Below are positions 32,019 to 40,619 of a stretch of DNA of 64,000 bases, piece by piece. Source of the stretch: Paracoccaceae bacterium (GTDB taxonomy: Bacteria > Pseudomonadota > Alphaproteobacteria > Rhodobacterales > Rhodobacteraceae); contig JALSJM010000013.1 in the NCBI GenBank assembly GCA_026989355.1, positions 62,001-126,000 on the forward strand, given 5' to 3'. The notes under the pieces were generated by a model. The model was given only the letters and a program-made list of their open reading frames with translations, was not told the DNA's origin and did not search any database. Every line of letters starts with the position of its first letter. Position 1 is the stretch's first letter. The translations under genes and the position numbers were made by a program.

Positions 32019-34391
32019 GTGGTGGTTCGGGCTGTGAGTAACACAAGCACCTCAGTGCGCAGGCTGTTGCCGCGAAAGCGCACGGCAACATGGGAAAAGC
32101 TCCGGAAGTTGCAGCGCCAGAAGCGTGTGCAGAACATTGCAACACTGGGGCTGGTGCTGCTCGGGCCTGTCATGGCGCTTGTCACCTACATGGTGCTCGG
32201 TCCGCTCGACAAGGGGGCCGCATCGCCGCTCTTGCGCATCGTTCTGCTGGCCGATCTGGTTTACGTGCTGCTGATCGCGGCGCTGGTTCTGCAGCGGGTG
32301 GCGCGGATGGTCACGGCGCGCCGGGCGCGCTCGGCCGGCTCGCGGCTGCACATGCGTCTGACGGTTGTGTTTGCGGTGATTGCGCTCATTCCCACGGTGC
32401 TGGTGGCTGTGTTCGCGGTGCTTACGGTGAATGTCGGGCTCGAGGGGTGGTTTTCCGATCGGGTGCGGCAGGTTCTGGGCAATTCGCTTGAGGCCGCACA
32501 GGCCTATGAGAACGAGCATCGCCACGATCTGGTGCTGGATGCCAAGGCTCTGGCGGCCTTTCTCGATGCGGCGCGCAAATCGCGCGTGTATCTTGGCGGC
32601 AGCGAACTGCGCCAGCTTCTGACCCAGGGCCAGAGCCAGATCCAGCGCGGTCTGAAGGAAGCCTATGTGATCGATGGATCGGGGCAGATCCGGGCCCGTG
32701 GCGAACGATCCTACCTGTTCGATTACGAACAGCCCGAACCGGCGCAGATCGCGCGTGCGGCGGAGGGTGAGGTTGTTGTCATAAAAGACTGGGACAACAA
32801 CGAATTCCGGGCTCTTGTTCATCTTGAATCCTTCCCCGATCGCTATCTTTATGTTTCGCGCACGGTGGACGGGAACATCCTGAACCTGCTTGACGAAACC
32901 CGCCAGACGGTCGAGCTTTATCATCAGCTCGAACAGGATCGGGGCAAGCTGGTATTCGAATTCGGCCTGCTCTACCTGGGGTTCGCGCTGATCCTGATCC
33001 TGGCCGCGATCTGGCTGGGCCTGTGGTTTGCCGAGCGTCTGTCGCGCCCGGTCGGGCGGCTGACGAGCGCCGCCCAGCAGGTGGGATCGGGCAATCTTGA
33101 CGTGCAGGTGATCGAGGGCGAGGGGGATGACGAAATCGCCATGCTCGGGCGGTATTTCAACCAGATGACCCGTCAGCTCAAGGCACAGCGCGCGGCGCTT
33201 CTGGAAAACACCAACCAGATCGAAAGCCGGCGGCGGCTGTTCGATTCGGTGCTGGGGTCGGTTACCTCGGGTGTGATCGGGCTGGATGACGAGGGGCGGG
33301 TGGCCTTTGTCAACCGTTCGGCCGAGCGCATGCTGAGCCTGGACGCCGAAGGGGCGGTCGGGTGCGATCTGAGTGCGCTGGTGCCGGAATTCGCCACCCT
33401 GTTCGGCAAGCTGCGCGAAACCGGTGCCGAGACCCTGCAGGAAGAAATGAAACTTGCGCGCTCGGGCAAGCTTGAAAACCTGCTGGTGCGCATCGCCACC
33501 CGGCGCAATGCGGAAGACGCGCTTGAAGGCTATGTGATCGCTTTCGATGACGTGACCGATCTGGTTGCGGCGCAGCGCATGGCCGCCTGGGGCGACGTGG
33601 CGCGGCGCATCGCCCACGAAATCAAGAACCCGCTCACCCCGATCCAGCTTTCGGCCGAGCGGCTGAAGCGCAAGTTCGGGCCCAGGGTGGGCGAGGCGGC
33701 CGAAACGCTGGAGCAATATACCGACGTGATCATCCGGCAGACGAACGATCTGCGCCGGATCGTTGACGAGTTTTCGAAATTTGCGCGCATGCCCGAACCC
33801 GAGCGGCGGATGCACGACCTGGGCAAGATCCTGCACGATGCGGTGGTGCTGCAGCAGAACGCGTTGCCCGGCATGCGGATCGATCTTGCCCTTCCCGATC
33901 ACCCGGTGATGGCTGATGTGGACGAGACGATGATGTCTCAGGTTTTCATGAACCTGATCAAGAATGCCTCGGAAGCAATTGAAACTTATCAGGAAAAAAA
34001 CGCGGACAAGAATTTTCACCCGGCCATCCGCGTGCGGATGAGGGATCTGGGCGAGCGGGTGGAAATCCTGATCGAGGACAATGGCACCGGTCTGCCCGAA
34101 GACCGCAGCAGACTGTTCGAACCCTATGTGACCACGCGCGCCAAGGGCACCGGGCTTGGCCTGCCCATCGTGCGCAAGATCATCGAGGAACACGGCGGCA
34201 CCCTGAGCCTGGAGGATGCCGACATTTTCGAAGGCAGCCGTCACGCCGGCGCCCGCGCCCGCGTCTGTCTGCCGAAAGCACCCGCGGAGGACGATGGCCG
34301 GAAAGGCGGCCGAAGGAAGACCGGAGACGTGAGGAAAGACCCCGCGCAGCAGGCGGGCGGTGCGTCAGGGCACAGGAAAGCAGCAGAATGA
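32019..34391 (+). CDS. ntrY: nitrogen-regulation membrane histidine kinase NtrY
   Basis: 790-aa membrane kinase of the NtrYX system. Several N-terminal membrane segments (VQNIATLGLVLLGPVMALVTYMV; IVLLADLVYVLLIAALVLQ; LTVVFAVIALIPTVLVAVFAVLTV), a periplasmic region, another segment FGLLYLGFALILILAAIWLGLWF followed by HAMP, a PAS domain, and H-box [21 protein letters not shown] with His533. The GTG at 32019 has aggaaaagg 8 nt upstream and is preferred over the GTG at 32034. It lies 64 nt after ntrC and 12 nt before ntrX. Confidence 0.93.
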   Translation: MVVRAVSNTSTSVRRLLPRKRTATWEKLRKLQRQKRVQNIATLGLVLLGPVMALVTYMVLGPLDKGAASPLLRIVLLADLVYVLLIAALVLQRVARMVTARRARSAGSRLHMRLTVVFAVIALIPTVLVAVFAVLTVNVGLEGWFSDRVRQVLGNSLEAAQAYENEHRHDLVLDAKALAAFLDAARKSRVYLGGSELRQLLTQGQSQIQRGLKEAYVIDGSGQIRARGERSYLFDYEQPEPAQIARAAEGEVVVIKDWDNNEFRALVHLESFPDRYLYVSRTVDGNILNLLDETRQTVELYHQLEQDRGKLVFEFGLLYLGFALILILAAIWLGLWFAERLSRPVGRLTSAAQQVGSGNLDVQVIEGEGDDEIAMLGRYFNQMTRQLKAQRAALLENTNQIESRRRLFDSVLGSVTSGVIGLDDEGRVAFVNRSAERMLSLDAEGAVGCDLSALVPEFATLFGKLRETGAETLQEEMKLARSGKLENLLVRIATRRNAEDALEGYVIAFDDVTDLVAAQRMAAWGDVARRIAHEIKNPLTPIQLSAERLKRKFGPRVGEAAETLEQYTDVIIRQTNDLRRIVDEFSKFARMPEPERRMHDLGKILHDAVVLQQNALPGMRIDLALPDHPVMADVDETMMSQVFMNLIKNASEAIETYQEKNADKNFHPAIRVRMRDLGERVEILIEDNGTGLPEDRSRLFEPYVTTRAKGTGLGLPIVRKIIEEHGGTLSLEDADIFEGSRHAGARARVCLPKAPAEDDGRKGGRRKTGDVRKDPAQQAGGASGHRKAAE

Positions 34392-34403
34392 GGACAGCAG
34401 CTC

Positions 34404-35816
34404 ATGGGTGATATTCTGATTGTTGATGACGAGCGCGACATCCGCGAACTGATCGGCGATATCCTGAAGGACGAGGGCTACGGGGTGCGGCTGGCGGCCA
34501 ATTCCGACGAATGCATGAACGCGATCAATGCCGAACCGCCGGCGCTGATCATCCTCGACATCTGGCTGAAGGACAGCCGCATGGACGGGATCGACATCCT
34601 GAAAACGGTGAAGCGCGACAATCCCGGCATACCGATCGTCATCATTTCGGGGCATGGCAATATCGAGATTGCCGTGGCGGCGATCAAGCAGGGGGCCTAT
34701 GATTTCATCGAGAAACCCTTCAACATCGATCAGCTGATGGTGGTGATCCGCCGCGCCATGGAGGCTTCGAAACTGCGCCGCGAAAACGCCCAGTTGCGCC
34801 GCAGCGATGTGACCTCATCGGTCATGGTGGGATCAAGCTCCGCCTTCCGTGCCCTCAAGGCCAAGCTCGACAAGGTAACCAACTCGAACGGCCGGGTGAT
34901 GCTGAGCGGTCCGCCCGGTTGCGGCAAGGAAATGGCCGCGCGCTACATTCATGCCAATTCGAACCGTGCCGGCGGCGCCTTCGTTTCTGTCAACTCGGCT
35001 TCGATCGAACCCGACCGCATGGAAGAGGTGCTGTTCGGCCGCGTCACATCCGACCGCGGGGTGGAACCCGGCCTTCTGGACGAGGCCCACGGCGGCATCC
35101 TCTATTTCGACGAGGTGGCCGACATGCCGCGCGGCACCCAGTCCAAGATCCTGCGGGTGCTGGTGGAGCAGCAGTTCCAGAGGGTTGGCGGCAGCGACAA
35201 GGTGCGGGTCGATATCCGGGTGATCTCTTCCACCACCCGCGACCTGCTCGAGGAAATCCGCAAGGGCAATTTCCGGGAAGAGCTTTATCATCGCCTCAAT
35301 GTGGTGCCGATCGAGGTTCTGCCGCTGGCCGAACGGCGAGAGGACATTCCCGAGCTTGCGCACCATTTCATCGAGCAGTTCAACAAGAGCCAGGGACTGC
35401 CGCTGCGGGAACTGAGCGAAGAGGCCGCGGCACTGCTGCAGGCCATGTCCTGGCCGGGCAATGTGCGCCAGTTGAAGAACGTGATCGAGCGAATCCTGAT
35501 CCTTGGCCCCGACAGCGGGCCGATCGAGGCTTCGGAACTGCCCGTGAACGAGGAGATATCGGAAAGCGAGGGCCCGGTGGTGCTTTCGCCGGCGCTGGCC
35601 ACGCTTCCACTGCGCGAGGCGCGCGAAATGTTCGAGCGCGAATATCTGATGACCCAGATCAACCGTTTCGGCGGCAACATCAGCCGCACGGCCAGTTTCG
35701 TGGGCATGGAGCGTTCGGCACTGCACCGCAAGCTGAAATCGCTGGGGATATCCACCGCCAGCAAGGCCGGGGTGCGGGTGGCCCAGGTGGCCGGAGATGC
35801 GAGCCGCGGCCCCTAA
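34404..35816 (+). CDS. ntrX: response regulator NtrX
   Basis: 470 aa. Receiver Asp52 (LIILDIWLKDSRMDG), AAA+ domain with Walker A GPPGCGKE, Walker B GGILYFDEVADMP, and a C-terminal Fis-type DNA-binding region (NRFGGNISRTASFVGMERSALHRKLKSLG). The GAFTGA loop is replaced by FGRVTSDRGVEPGLLDEAHGG, as in other alphaproteobacterial NtrX proteins. Walker A lacks the usual Ser/Thr after Lys (GKE). Partner of NtrY; in the related species the pair controls nitrogen and redox genes. Confidence 0.93.
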   Translation: MGDILIVDDERDIRELIGDILKDEGYGVRLAANSDECMNAINAEPPALIILDIWLKDSRMDGIDILKTVKRDNPGIPIVIISGHGNIEIAVAAIKQGAYDFIEKPFNIDQLMVVIRRAMEASKLRRENAQLRRSDVTSSVMVGSSSAFRALKAKLDKVTNSNGRVMLSGPPGCGKEMAARYIHANSNRAGGAFVSVNSASIEPDRMEEVLFGRVTSDRGVEPGLLDEAHGGILYFDEVADMPRGTQSKILRVLVEQQFQRVGGSDKVRVDIRVISSTTRDLLEEIRKGNFREELYHRLNVVPIEVLPLAERREDIPELAHHFIEQFNKSQGLPLRELSEEAAALLQAMSWPGNVRQLKNVIERILILGPDSGPIEASELPVNEEISESEGPVVLSPALATLPLREAREMFEREYLMTQINRFGGNISRTASFVGMERSALHRKLKSLGISTASKAGVRVAQVAGDASRGP

Positions 35817-35976
35817 GATCAGGCCCCATCGATCCTTCCCCAGGCGGGCCCGGTGCGCAATGCGCCGCATGGCCGGGCGTGCGGGGGCGCGGGCCGCGAT
35901 TGACCGTCTGCCCGGCTTCTGACATGGATAGGTGCCACAACCGCGCCCGGGAGGGGCGCGCAGACGGGGACGGCAG

Positions 35977-37353
35977 ATGAAGGTCATCATATGCGGTGCA
36001 GGGCAGGTGGGCTGGCAGATCGCCCGCCACCTGGCCGGAGAGCGCAACGACGTTACCGTTGTTGACAAGAACCCCGAACTGGTGCGCCGGGCAACCGATC
36101 TGCTGGATGTCCGGGGGGTGGCCGGATTCGCAAGCTATCCCGATGTGCTTGAGCGGGCCGGGGCGGAAGATGCCGACATGCTGATCGCCGCCACCCATTC
36201 GGACGAGGTAAACATGGTCACCTGCCAGGTGGCGCATTCGATCTTCGCGGTGCCGCGCAAGATCGCCCGCTTGCGCGCCCAGAGCTATCTGACGGCGATC
36301 TATTCCGACCTCTACCGCCGCGAGCACATGCCGATCGATGTGGTGATCAGCCCCGAACGCGAGGTTGCCGAGGCGGCGCTTCAGCGGCTGGCGGCGCCGG
36401 CGGCCTTCGATACCGAAAGCTTTCTTGACGGCAAGGTGCAGCTGCTCGGCATCCGCCTCGAGGAAGACTGCCCGGTGCTCGATACGCCGCTGCGCCAGCT
36501 GACCGATCTGTTTTCGACCCTGAGCGCCATCGTGGTGGGGGTGCGGCGCCGGGGGGCGCTGTTCACGCCCGAGCCCAACGATCAGCTTTACGCCGGTGAC
36601 GAGATCTATGTCTGCACCCGCACCGAGGATGTGGCCCGCACGCTGGAAGTATTCGGCAAGACCAGCCACGAACAGCACCGGGTGGTGATCATCGGCGGCG
36701 GCAATGTGGGGCTGACCGTGGCCGAATCGCTGGAGCAGGGGCCGCGCCGGCTGCGGATCAAGGTGATCGAGAAGGAGCGCGCCTGCGCCGAAAAGGCGGC
36801 CGAGGCGCTGGAGCGCACCATCGTGCTGCATGGCGACGGGCTCAGCATCGAGCTTCTGCACGAGGCCGGCATTGCAAGCGCCGATGCGATCCTGGCGGTG
36901 ACCGACGACGACAAGACCAACCTGCTTGCCTCGGTGCGGGCCAAGGCCGAGGGGGTGCCCTTTGCCATTGCCCTGGTCAACGACCCGAGCCTGGTATCGC
37001 TGATGGAGCCCCTTGACATCGACGCCTACATCAACCCGCGGGCCACCACGGTCAGCTCGATCTTGCGCCATATCCGTCACGGACGGGTGCGCAACGTGTA
37101 TTCGGTCGGCGATGCCGAGGCAGAGGTGATCGAGGCGCAGGTGCTTTCCACCTCGCCGATCGCAGGCCACACGATTCGCGATATCGACTTTCCCGAAGGG
37201 GTGCGGGTCGGTGCGATCCTGAAAGGAGACGAGATTGTCCGGCCACGGGGCGGTACGCGTATCGACGAGGGTGATGTGGTGATGCTGTTCACCCTTGCCG
37301 GGGCTGTTGCCGAGGTGGAACGGCTGCTGCAGGTTTCGGTCGATTTCTTCTGA
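35977..37353 (+). CDS. trkA: Trk potassium uptake regulatory protein TrkA
   Basis: 458-aa cytosolic NAD(H)-binding subunit of the Trk K+ channel. Two RCK repeats, each beginning with a Rossmann glycine motif: VIICGAGQVGWQIARHL at residue 3 and VVIIGGGNVGLTVAESL at about 233. TrkA_C halves follow each. The ATG at 35977 gives the standard MKVIICGAGQ start. It directly precedes trkH (2-nt gap). Confidence 0.95.
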   Translation: MKVIICGAGQVGWQIARHLAGERNDVTVVDKNPELVRRATDLLDVRGVAGFASYPDVLERAGAEDADMLIAATHSDEVNMVTCQVAHSIFAVPRKIARLRAQSYLTAIYSDLYRREHMPIDVVISPEREVAEAALQRLAAPAAFDTESFLDGKVQLLGIRLEEDCPVLDTPLRQLTDLFSTLSAIVVGVRRRGALFTPEPNDQLYAGDEIYVCTRTEDVARTLEVFGKTSHEQHRVVIIGGGNVGLTVAESLEQGPRRLRIKVIEKERACAEKAAEALERTIVLHGDGLSIELLHEAGIASADAILAVTDDDKTNLLASVRAKAEGVPFAIALVNDPSLVSLMEPLDIDAYINPRATTVSSILRHIRHGRVRNVYSVGDAEAEVIEAQVLSTSPIAGHTIRDIDFPEGVRVGAILKGDEIVRPRGGTRIDEGDVVMLFTLAGAVAEVERLLQVSVDFF

Positions 37354-37355
37354 TC

Positions 37356-38870
37356 ATGCGCAGGCTGGCCGATCTTCCGTTCCTGGTGGTCCTCATGGGG
37401 ATCGGCGCCCTGGCCATGCTGCTGCCGGCAGCCTTCGCCTACGGCCAGCGCGACATGCATGTCGCGCGGGTGTTCCTTTATGGCGCGCTGCTGTTCCTGA
37501 TGCTGACCGCGATCATCGGCATCGCCAGTGCGGTGCCGCGGTCGCGCGATTCATCGCGCAGCCATCTTCTGGCACTGGCCGGGGTTTTCGTGCTGCTGCC
37601 GGTGATGCTGGCGGTGCCCTTTCATCAGGCGGTGCGCGATACCAGCTTCCTGAATGCCTATTTCGAAATGGTTTCGAGCCTGACCACCACCGGCGCCACC
37701 CTGTTCGATCAGCCCGGACGCCTGAGCGAGGCGGTGCATCTGTGGCGGGCGCTGGTCGGCTGGCTGGGCGGTTTTCTCATGTGGGTGGTGGCGATCTCGC
37801 TCCTGGCGCCGCTTGAACTTGGCGGTTTCGAACTCACCACCTCGGAGGGGGGAAGCGACCGGGGCGGAAACGATCGGATCGGCGATGCACGGGATCGCCC
37901 CGAGCGGCTGGTGCGTCATGCGCGGATGCTTCTGCCGATCTATATCGGGCTGACCCTGCTCCTGTGGCTCGGGCTGGTGCTGGCGGGCGATCGCGCCTTC
38001 GTGGCGGCCTGTCATGCGATGTCTGCCCTGGCCACCAGCGGAATCTCGCCTGTGGGGGGGGTGCAGAACGGCCAGGCGGGCCTTGCCGGCGAGGCGCTGA
38101 TCTTCCTGATGCTGATCCTTGCGCTGACCCGGCGCAGCTTCCTGTTCGAGGCGGGCCGCTCGCCGCTGGCCGGGTTGTGGTGCGATCCGGAATTCCGCCT
38201 GGGGATGGGTGCGGTGCTGGTGCTGGCGTTGCTGCTCAATCTGCGTCACTGGATCGCCGCCTTCGAGGTGGATGAACAGGAAAACCTGAGCGCTGCCCTG
38301 CGGGCGCTGTGGGGCGGGATCTTCACCGTGATGTCGTTCCTCACCACCACCGGCTTCGAATCCGCCGACTGGAGCAGCACCCGCAGCTGGTCGGGGCTGG
38401 AAACCACGGGCCTTCTGCTGGCAGGGCTGGCACTGGTCGGAGGCGGAGTCGGCACCACGGCGGGGGGGGTGAAGCTGCTGCGGGTGATCGCGCTTTATTT
38501 TCATGCGCAGCGCGAGATCGAGCGCATGATCTACCCCTCTTCGGTGCGCGGCGCGGTGCGGGGCTCGCGCCACATCCGCAGCGAAGGCGCCTATATCGCC
38601 TGGGTCGTGTTTTCGCTTTATGCGTTGTCGGTGGCGCTGCTGATGGTGCTGCTGGCGCTGGCCGGGCTTGATTTCGAAAGCGCGAGCGCCTTTGCCATCG
38701 CTGCCTATACCACCACCGGGCCGCTGGCCCAGATGGCCGGAGACATGCCCCTGTCCTATACCGCCCTGGGCGACTGGGCCAAGGCGATCGTGATCCTGGC
38801 GATGGTGATGGGCCGGCTGGGAACCCTGGCGCTGATCGCGTTGCTCAACCCCGATCTTTGGCGGCGATGA
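37356..38870 (+). CDS. trkH: Trk potassium uptake membrane protein TrkH
   Basis: 504-aa K+ channel subunit with about ten membrane segments and the four P-loop selectivity regions: SSLTTTGATLF, SALATSGISPVGG, SFLTTTGFESADW and AYTTTGPLA. The conserved Gly of each filter is present. It works with TrkA encoded 2 nt upstream. Confidence 0.95.
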   Translation: MRRLADLPFLVVLMGIGALAMLLPAAFAYGQRDMHVARVFLYGALLFLMLTAIIGIASAVPRSRDSSRSHLLALAGVFVLLPVMLAVPFHQAVRDTSFLNAYFEMVSSLTTTGATLFDQPGRLSEAVHLWRALVGWLGGFLMWVVAISLLAPLELGGFELTTSEGGSDRGGNDRIGDARDRPERLVRHARMLLPIYIGLTLLLWLGLVLAGDRAFVAACHAMSALATSGISPVGGVQNGQAGLAGEALIFLMLILALTRRSFLFEAGRSPLAGLWCDPEFRLGMGAVLVLALLLNLRHWIAAFEVDEQENLSAALRALWGGIFTVMSFLTTTGFESADWSSTRSWSGLETTGLLLAGLALVGGGVGTTAGGVKLLRVIALYFHAQREIERMIYPSSVRGAVRGSRHIRSEGAYIAWVVFSLYALSVALLMVLLALAGLDFESASAFAIAAYTTTGPLAQMAGDMPLSYTALGDWAKAIVILAMVMGRLGTLALIALLNPDLWRR

Positions 38871-38995
38871 GGCAGGCCGCACCGCCCCGGGGCGACGGAA
38901 CGCTCACAGGGTTGTTTGCGGATCGGCAACAAACTGTTTTTGGGGTGGAATATCGCGCCAAGGCGTTCCATACTCGCCCCCGTATGAAGGAATGC

Positions 38996-39013
38996 CTGCC
39001 GACCGGTCGGCAG
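38996..39013. promoter_or_regulatory. 18-bp perfect palindrome upstream of hfq
   Basis: CTGCCGACCGGTCGGCAG is fully palindromic and ends 45 nt before the hfq ATG. It could be an operator or, in RNA, a leader hairpin. In the same trkH-hfq gap, gttgtttgc and gcaacaaac near 38909-38936, followed by a T-run, could form an imperfect terminator for trkH. Confidence 0.45.
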
Positions 39014-39058
39014 AATGAACAGACAGTGCAAGAGAAACGATGAAAAGGTGAGAACCCC

Positions 39059-39292
39059 ATGGCTGCCGACAGACAGAACTTGCAGGATGCCTTTCTCAAT
39101 CACGTTCGCAAGACAAAGATCCCCGTTACCATCTTCCTGATCAATGGCGTAAAGCTGCAGGGGGTCATAACGTGGTTCGACAATTTCTGTGTGCTCCTGC
39201 GCCGCGATGGTCAGTCGCAGCTGGTGTACAAGCACGCCATTTCCACCATCATGCCAAGCCAGCCGATCAGCCTGTATGACGGCGAAGAATAG
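39059..39292 (+). CDS. hfq: RNA chaperone Hfq
   Basis: 77-aa Sm-like protein. Sm1 is [39 protein letters not shown] and Sm2 is [12 protein letters not shown], with the KHAI nucleotide-binding residues. The short acidic tail (LYDGEE) is typical of alphaproteobacteria. Mediates small RNA-mRNA pairing. The next gene, hflX, starts 2 nt after the stop. Confidence 0.97.
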   Translation: MAADRQNLQDAFLNHVRKTKIPVTIFLINGVKLQGVITWFDNFCVLLRRDGQSQLVYKHAISTIMPSQPISLYDGEE

Positions 39293-39294
39293 CC

Positions 39295-40608
39295 TTGGCA
39301 ACAACCGGGAAACCACCGGGCCGGGGCGCGCCCACCCGTGCCTGGGTGATTCATCCCGATATTCGCGGCCATCCGCGGCGCCGGTCGCCCGGACATGCGC
39401 TTGAAGAAGCGGCGGCACTGGCCCGGGCGTTGCCCGATGTCAGGATCGTCGGCGCGCAGAATGTTGTTCTGAACAGACCGCGCCCGGGGCTTCTGTTCGG
39501 CAGGGGCAAGATTGCCGAGCTCGGCCGGCAGCTTGCTGCGGAAGAGATCGAACTGGTGCTGATCGACGGGCCGGTGACGCCGGTTCAGCAGCGCAATCTC
39601 GAACGCGAGTGGGGGGTGAAGATCCTTGATCGCACCGGGCTGATCCTGGAAATCTTTGCCGACCGTGCCCAGACCAGGGAGGGGGTGCTTCAGGTGGAAC
39701 TGGCGGCGCTGTCCTACCAGCGTACCCGTCTGGTGCGCGCCTGGACGCATCTTGAGCGTCAGCGCGGCGGGCTGGGTTTCGTGGGCGGCCCCGGCGAAAC
39801 CCAGATCGAGGCTGACCGCCGTGCCATCGACGAAGCCATCCAGCGCATTCGCCGTCAGCTGTCGAAGGTGGTGAAAACCCGCAGTCTGCACCGCAGCGCC
39901 CGCCAGAAGGTGCCCTGGCCGGTGGTGGCGCTGGTGGGCTATACCAACGCCGGAAAATCCACCCTGTTCAACCGGCTTACCGGGGCCGGGGTAATGGCGA
40001 AGGACATGCTGTTCGCCACGCTTGATCCCACCATGCGGGCGGCGGCGCTGCCCGGGGGGCATGAGGTGATCCTTGCCGATACGGTGGGGTTCATCTCGGA
40101 TCTGCCGCCGCAGCTGGTTGCGGCCTTCCGTGCAACCCTGGAAGAGGTGCTGGATGCCGATCTGATCGTGCATGTGCGTGATATGTCGCACCCCGAAACC
40201 GCGTCGCAGGCCCGCGACGTGCAGGCGGTTCTTGCCGAACTGGGGGTGGCCGAGAACGCGCCGATGATCGAGCTGTGGAACAAGATCGATCTGCTTTCCC
40301 CGGGGAAACGTGCCGCCCTCTGCCAGCGTGCGGCGCATCAGCCCGGGGTGATCGCAGCATCGGCCGCTACCGGCGCAGGGCTTGATGCGCTGCTGCAGGC
40401 CATTTCCGGCAAGCTGCACGGAGCAACAACGCACACATGGCTTGAAGTGCCCTACAGCCGCCCACGGTTGCGGGCCTGGCTGCATGAGCAGGGGATCGTG
40501 CTTGAGGAAGAGCAGGGCGAGGGCGGGCATCGTTTGCGGGTCGGCTGGACGAAGCCGTTGGCAGAAAAATACCGCAACCTCGCAGAAAAAGGAAAGAAAA
40601 GTTATTGA
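39295..40608 (+). CDS. hflX: GTPase HflX
   Basis: 437-aa ribosome-associated GTPase that splits stalled 70S ribosomes. N-terminal HflX domain (RPGLLFGRGKIAELG, QTREGVLQVELAALSYQRTRLV, GGLGFVGGPGETQIEADRR), G domain with G1 GYTNAGKST, G3 DTVGF and G4 NKID. The start is a TTG at 39295, 2 nt after the hfq stop, which gives the natural MATTGKP start; no better ATG exists before conserved sequence. Co-transcription with hfq is classical. Confidence 0.95.
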   Translation: MATTGKPPGRGAPTRAWVIHPDIRGHPRRRSPGHALEEAAALARALPDVRIVGAQNVVLNRPRPGLLFGRGKIAELGRQLAAEEIELVLIDGPVTPVQQRNLEREWGVKILDRTGLILEIFADRAQTREGVLQVELAALSYQRTRLVRAWTHLERQRGGLGFVGGPGETQIEADRRAIDEAIQRIRRQLSKVVKTRSLHRSARQKVPWPVVALVGYTNAGKSTLFNRLTGAGVMAKDMLFATLDPTMRAAALPGGHEVILADTVGFISDLPPQLVAAFRATLEEVLDADLIVHVRDMSHPETASQARDVQAVLAELGVAENAPMIELWNKIDLLSPGKRAALCQRAAHQPGVIAASAATGAGLDALLQAISGKLHGATTHTWLEVPYSRPRLRAWLHEQGIVLEEEQGEGGHRLRVGWTKPLAEKYRNLAEKGKKSY

Positions 40609-40619
40609 AAACAGTTGGT

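Noticed and set aside
32052-34244. 730-codon minus-strand open frame opposite ntrY
   Set aside because: Antisense shadow of a well conserved kinase gene; no ribosome site or domain.
34404-35816. Loss of GAFTGA in NtrX as an anomaly
   Set aside because: Alphaproteobacterial NtrX proteins normally lack the canonical motif, so this is expected.
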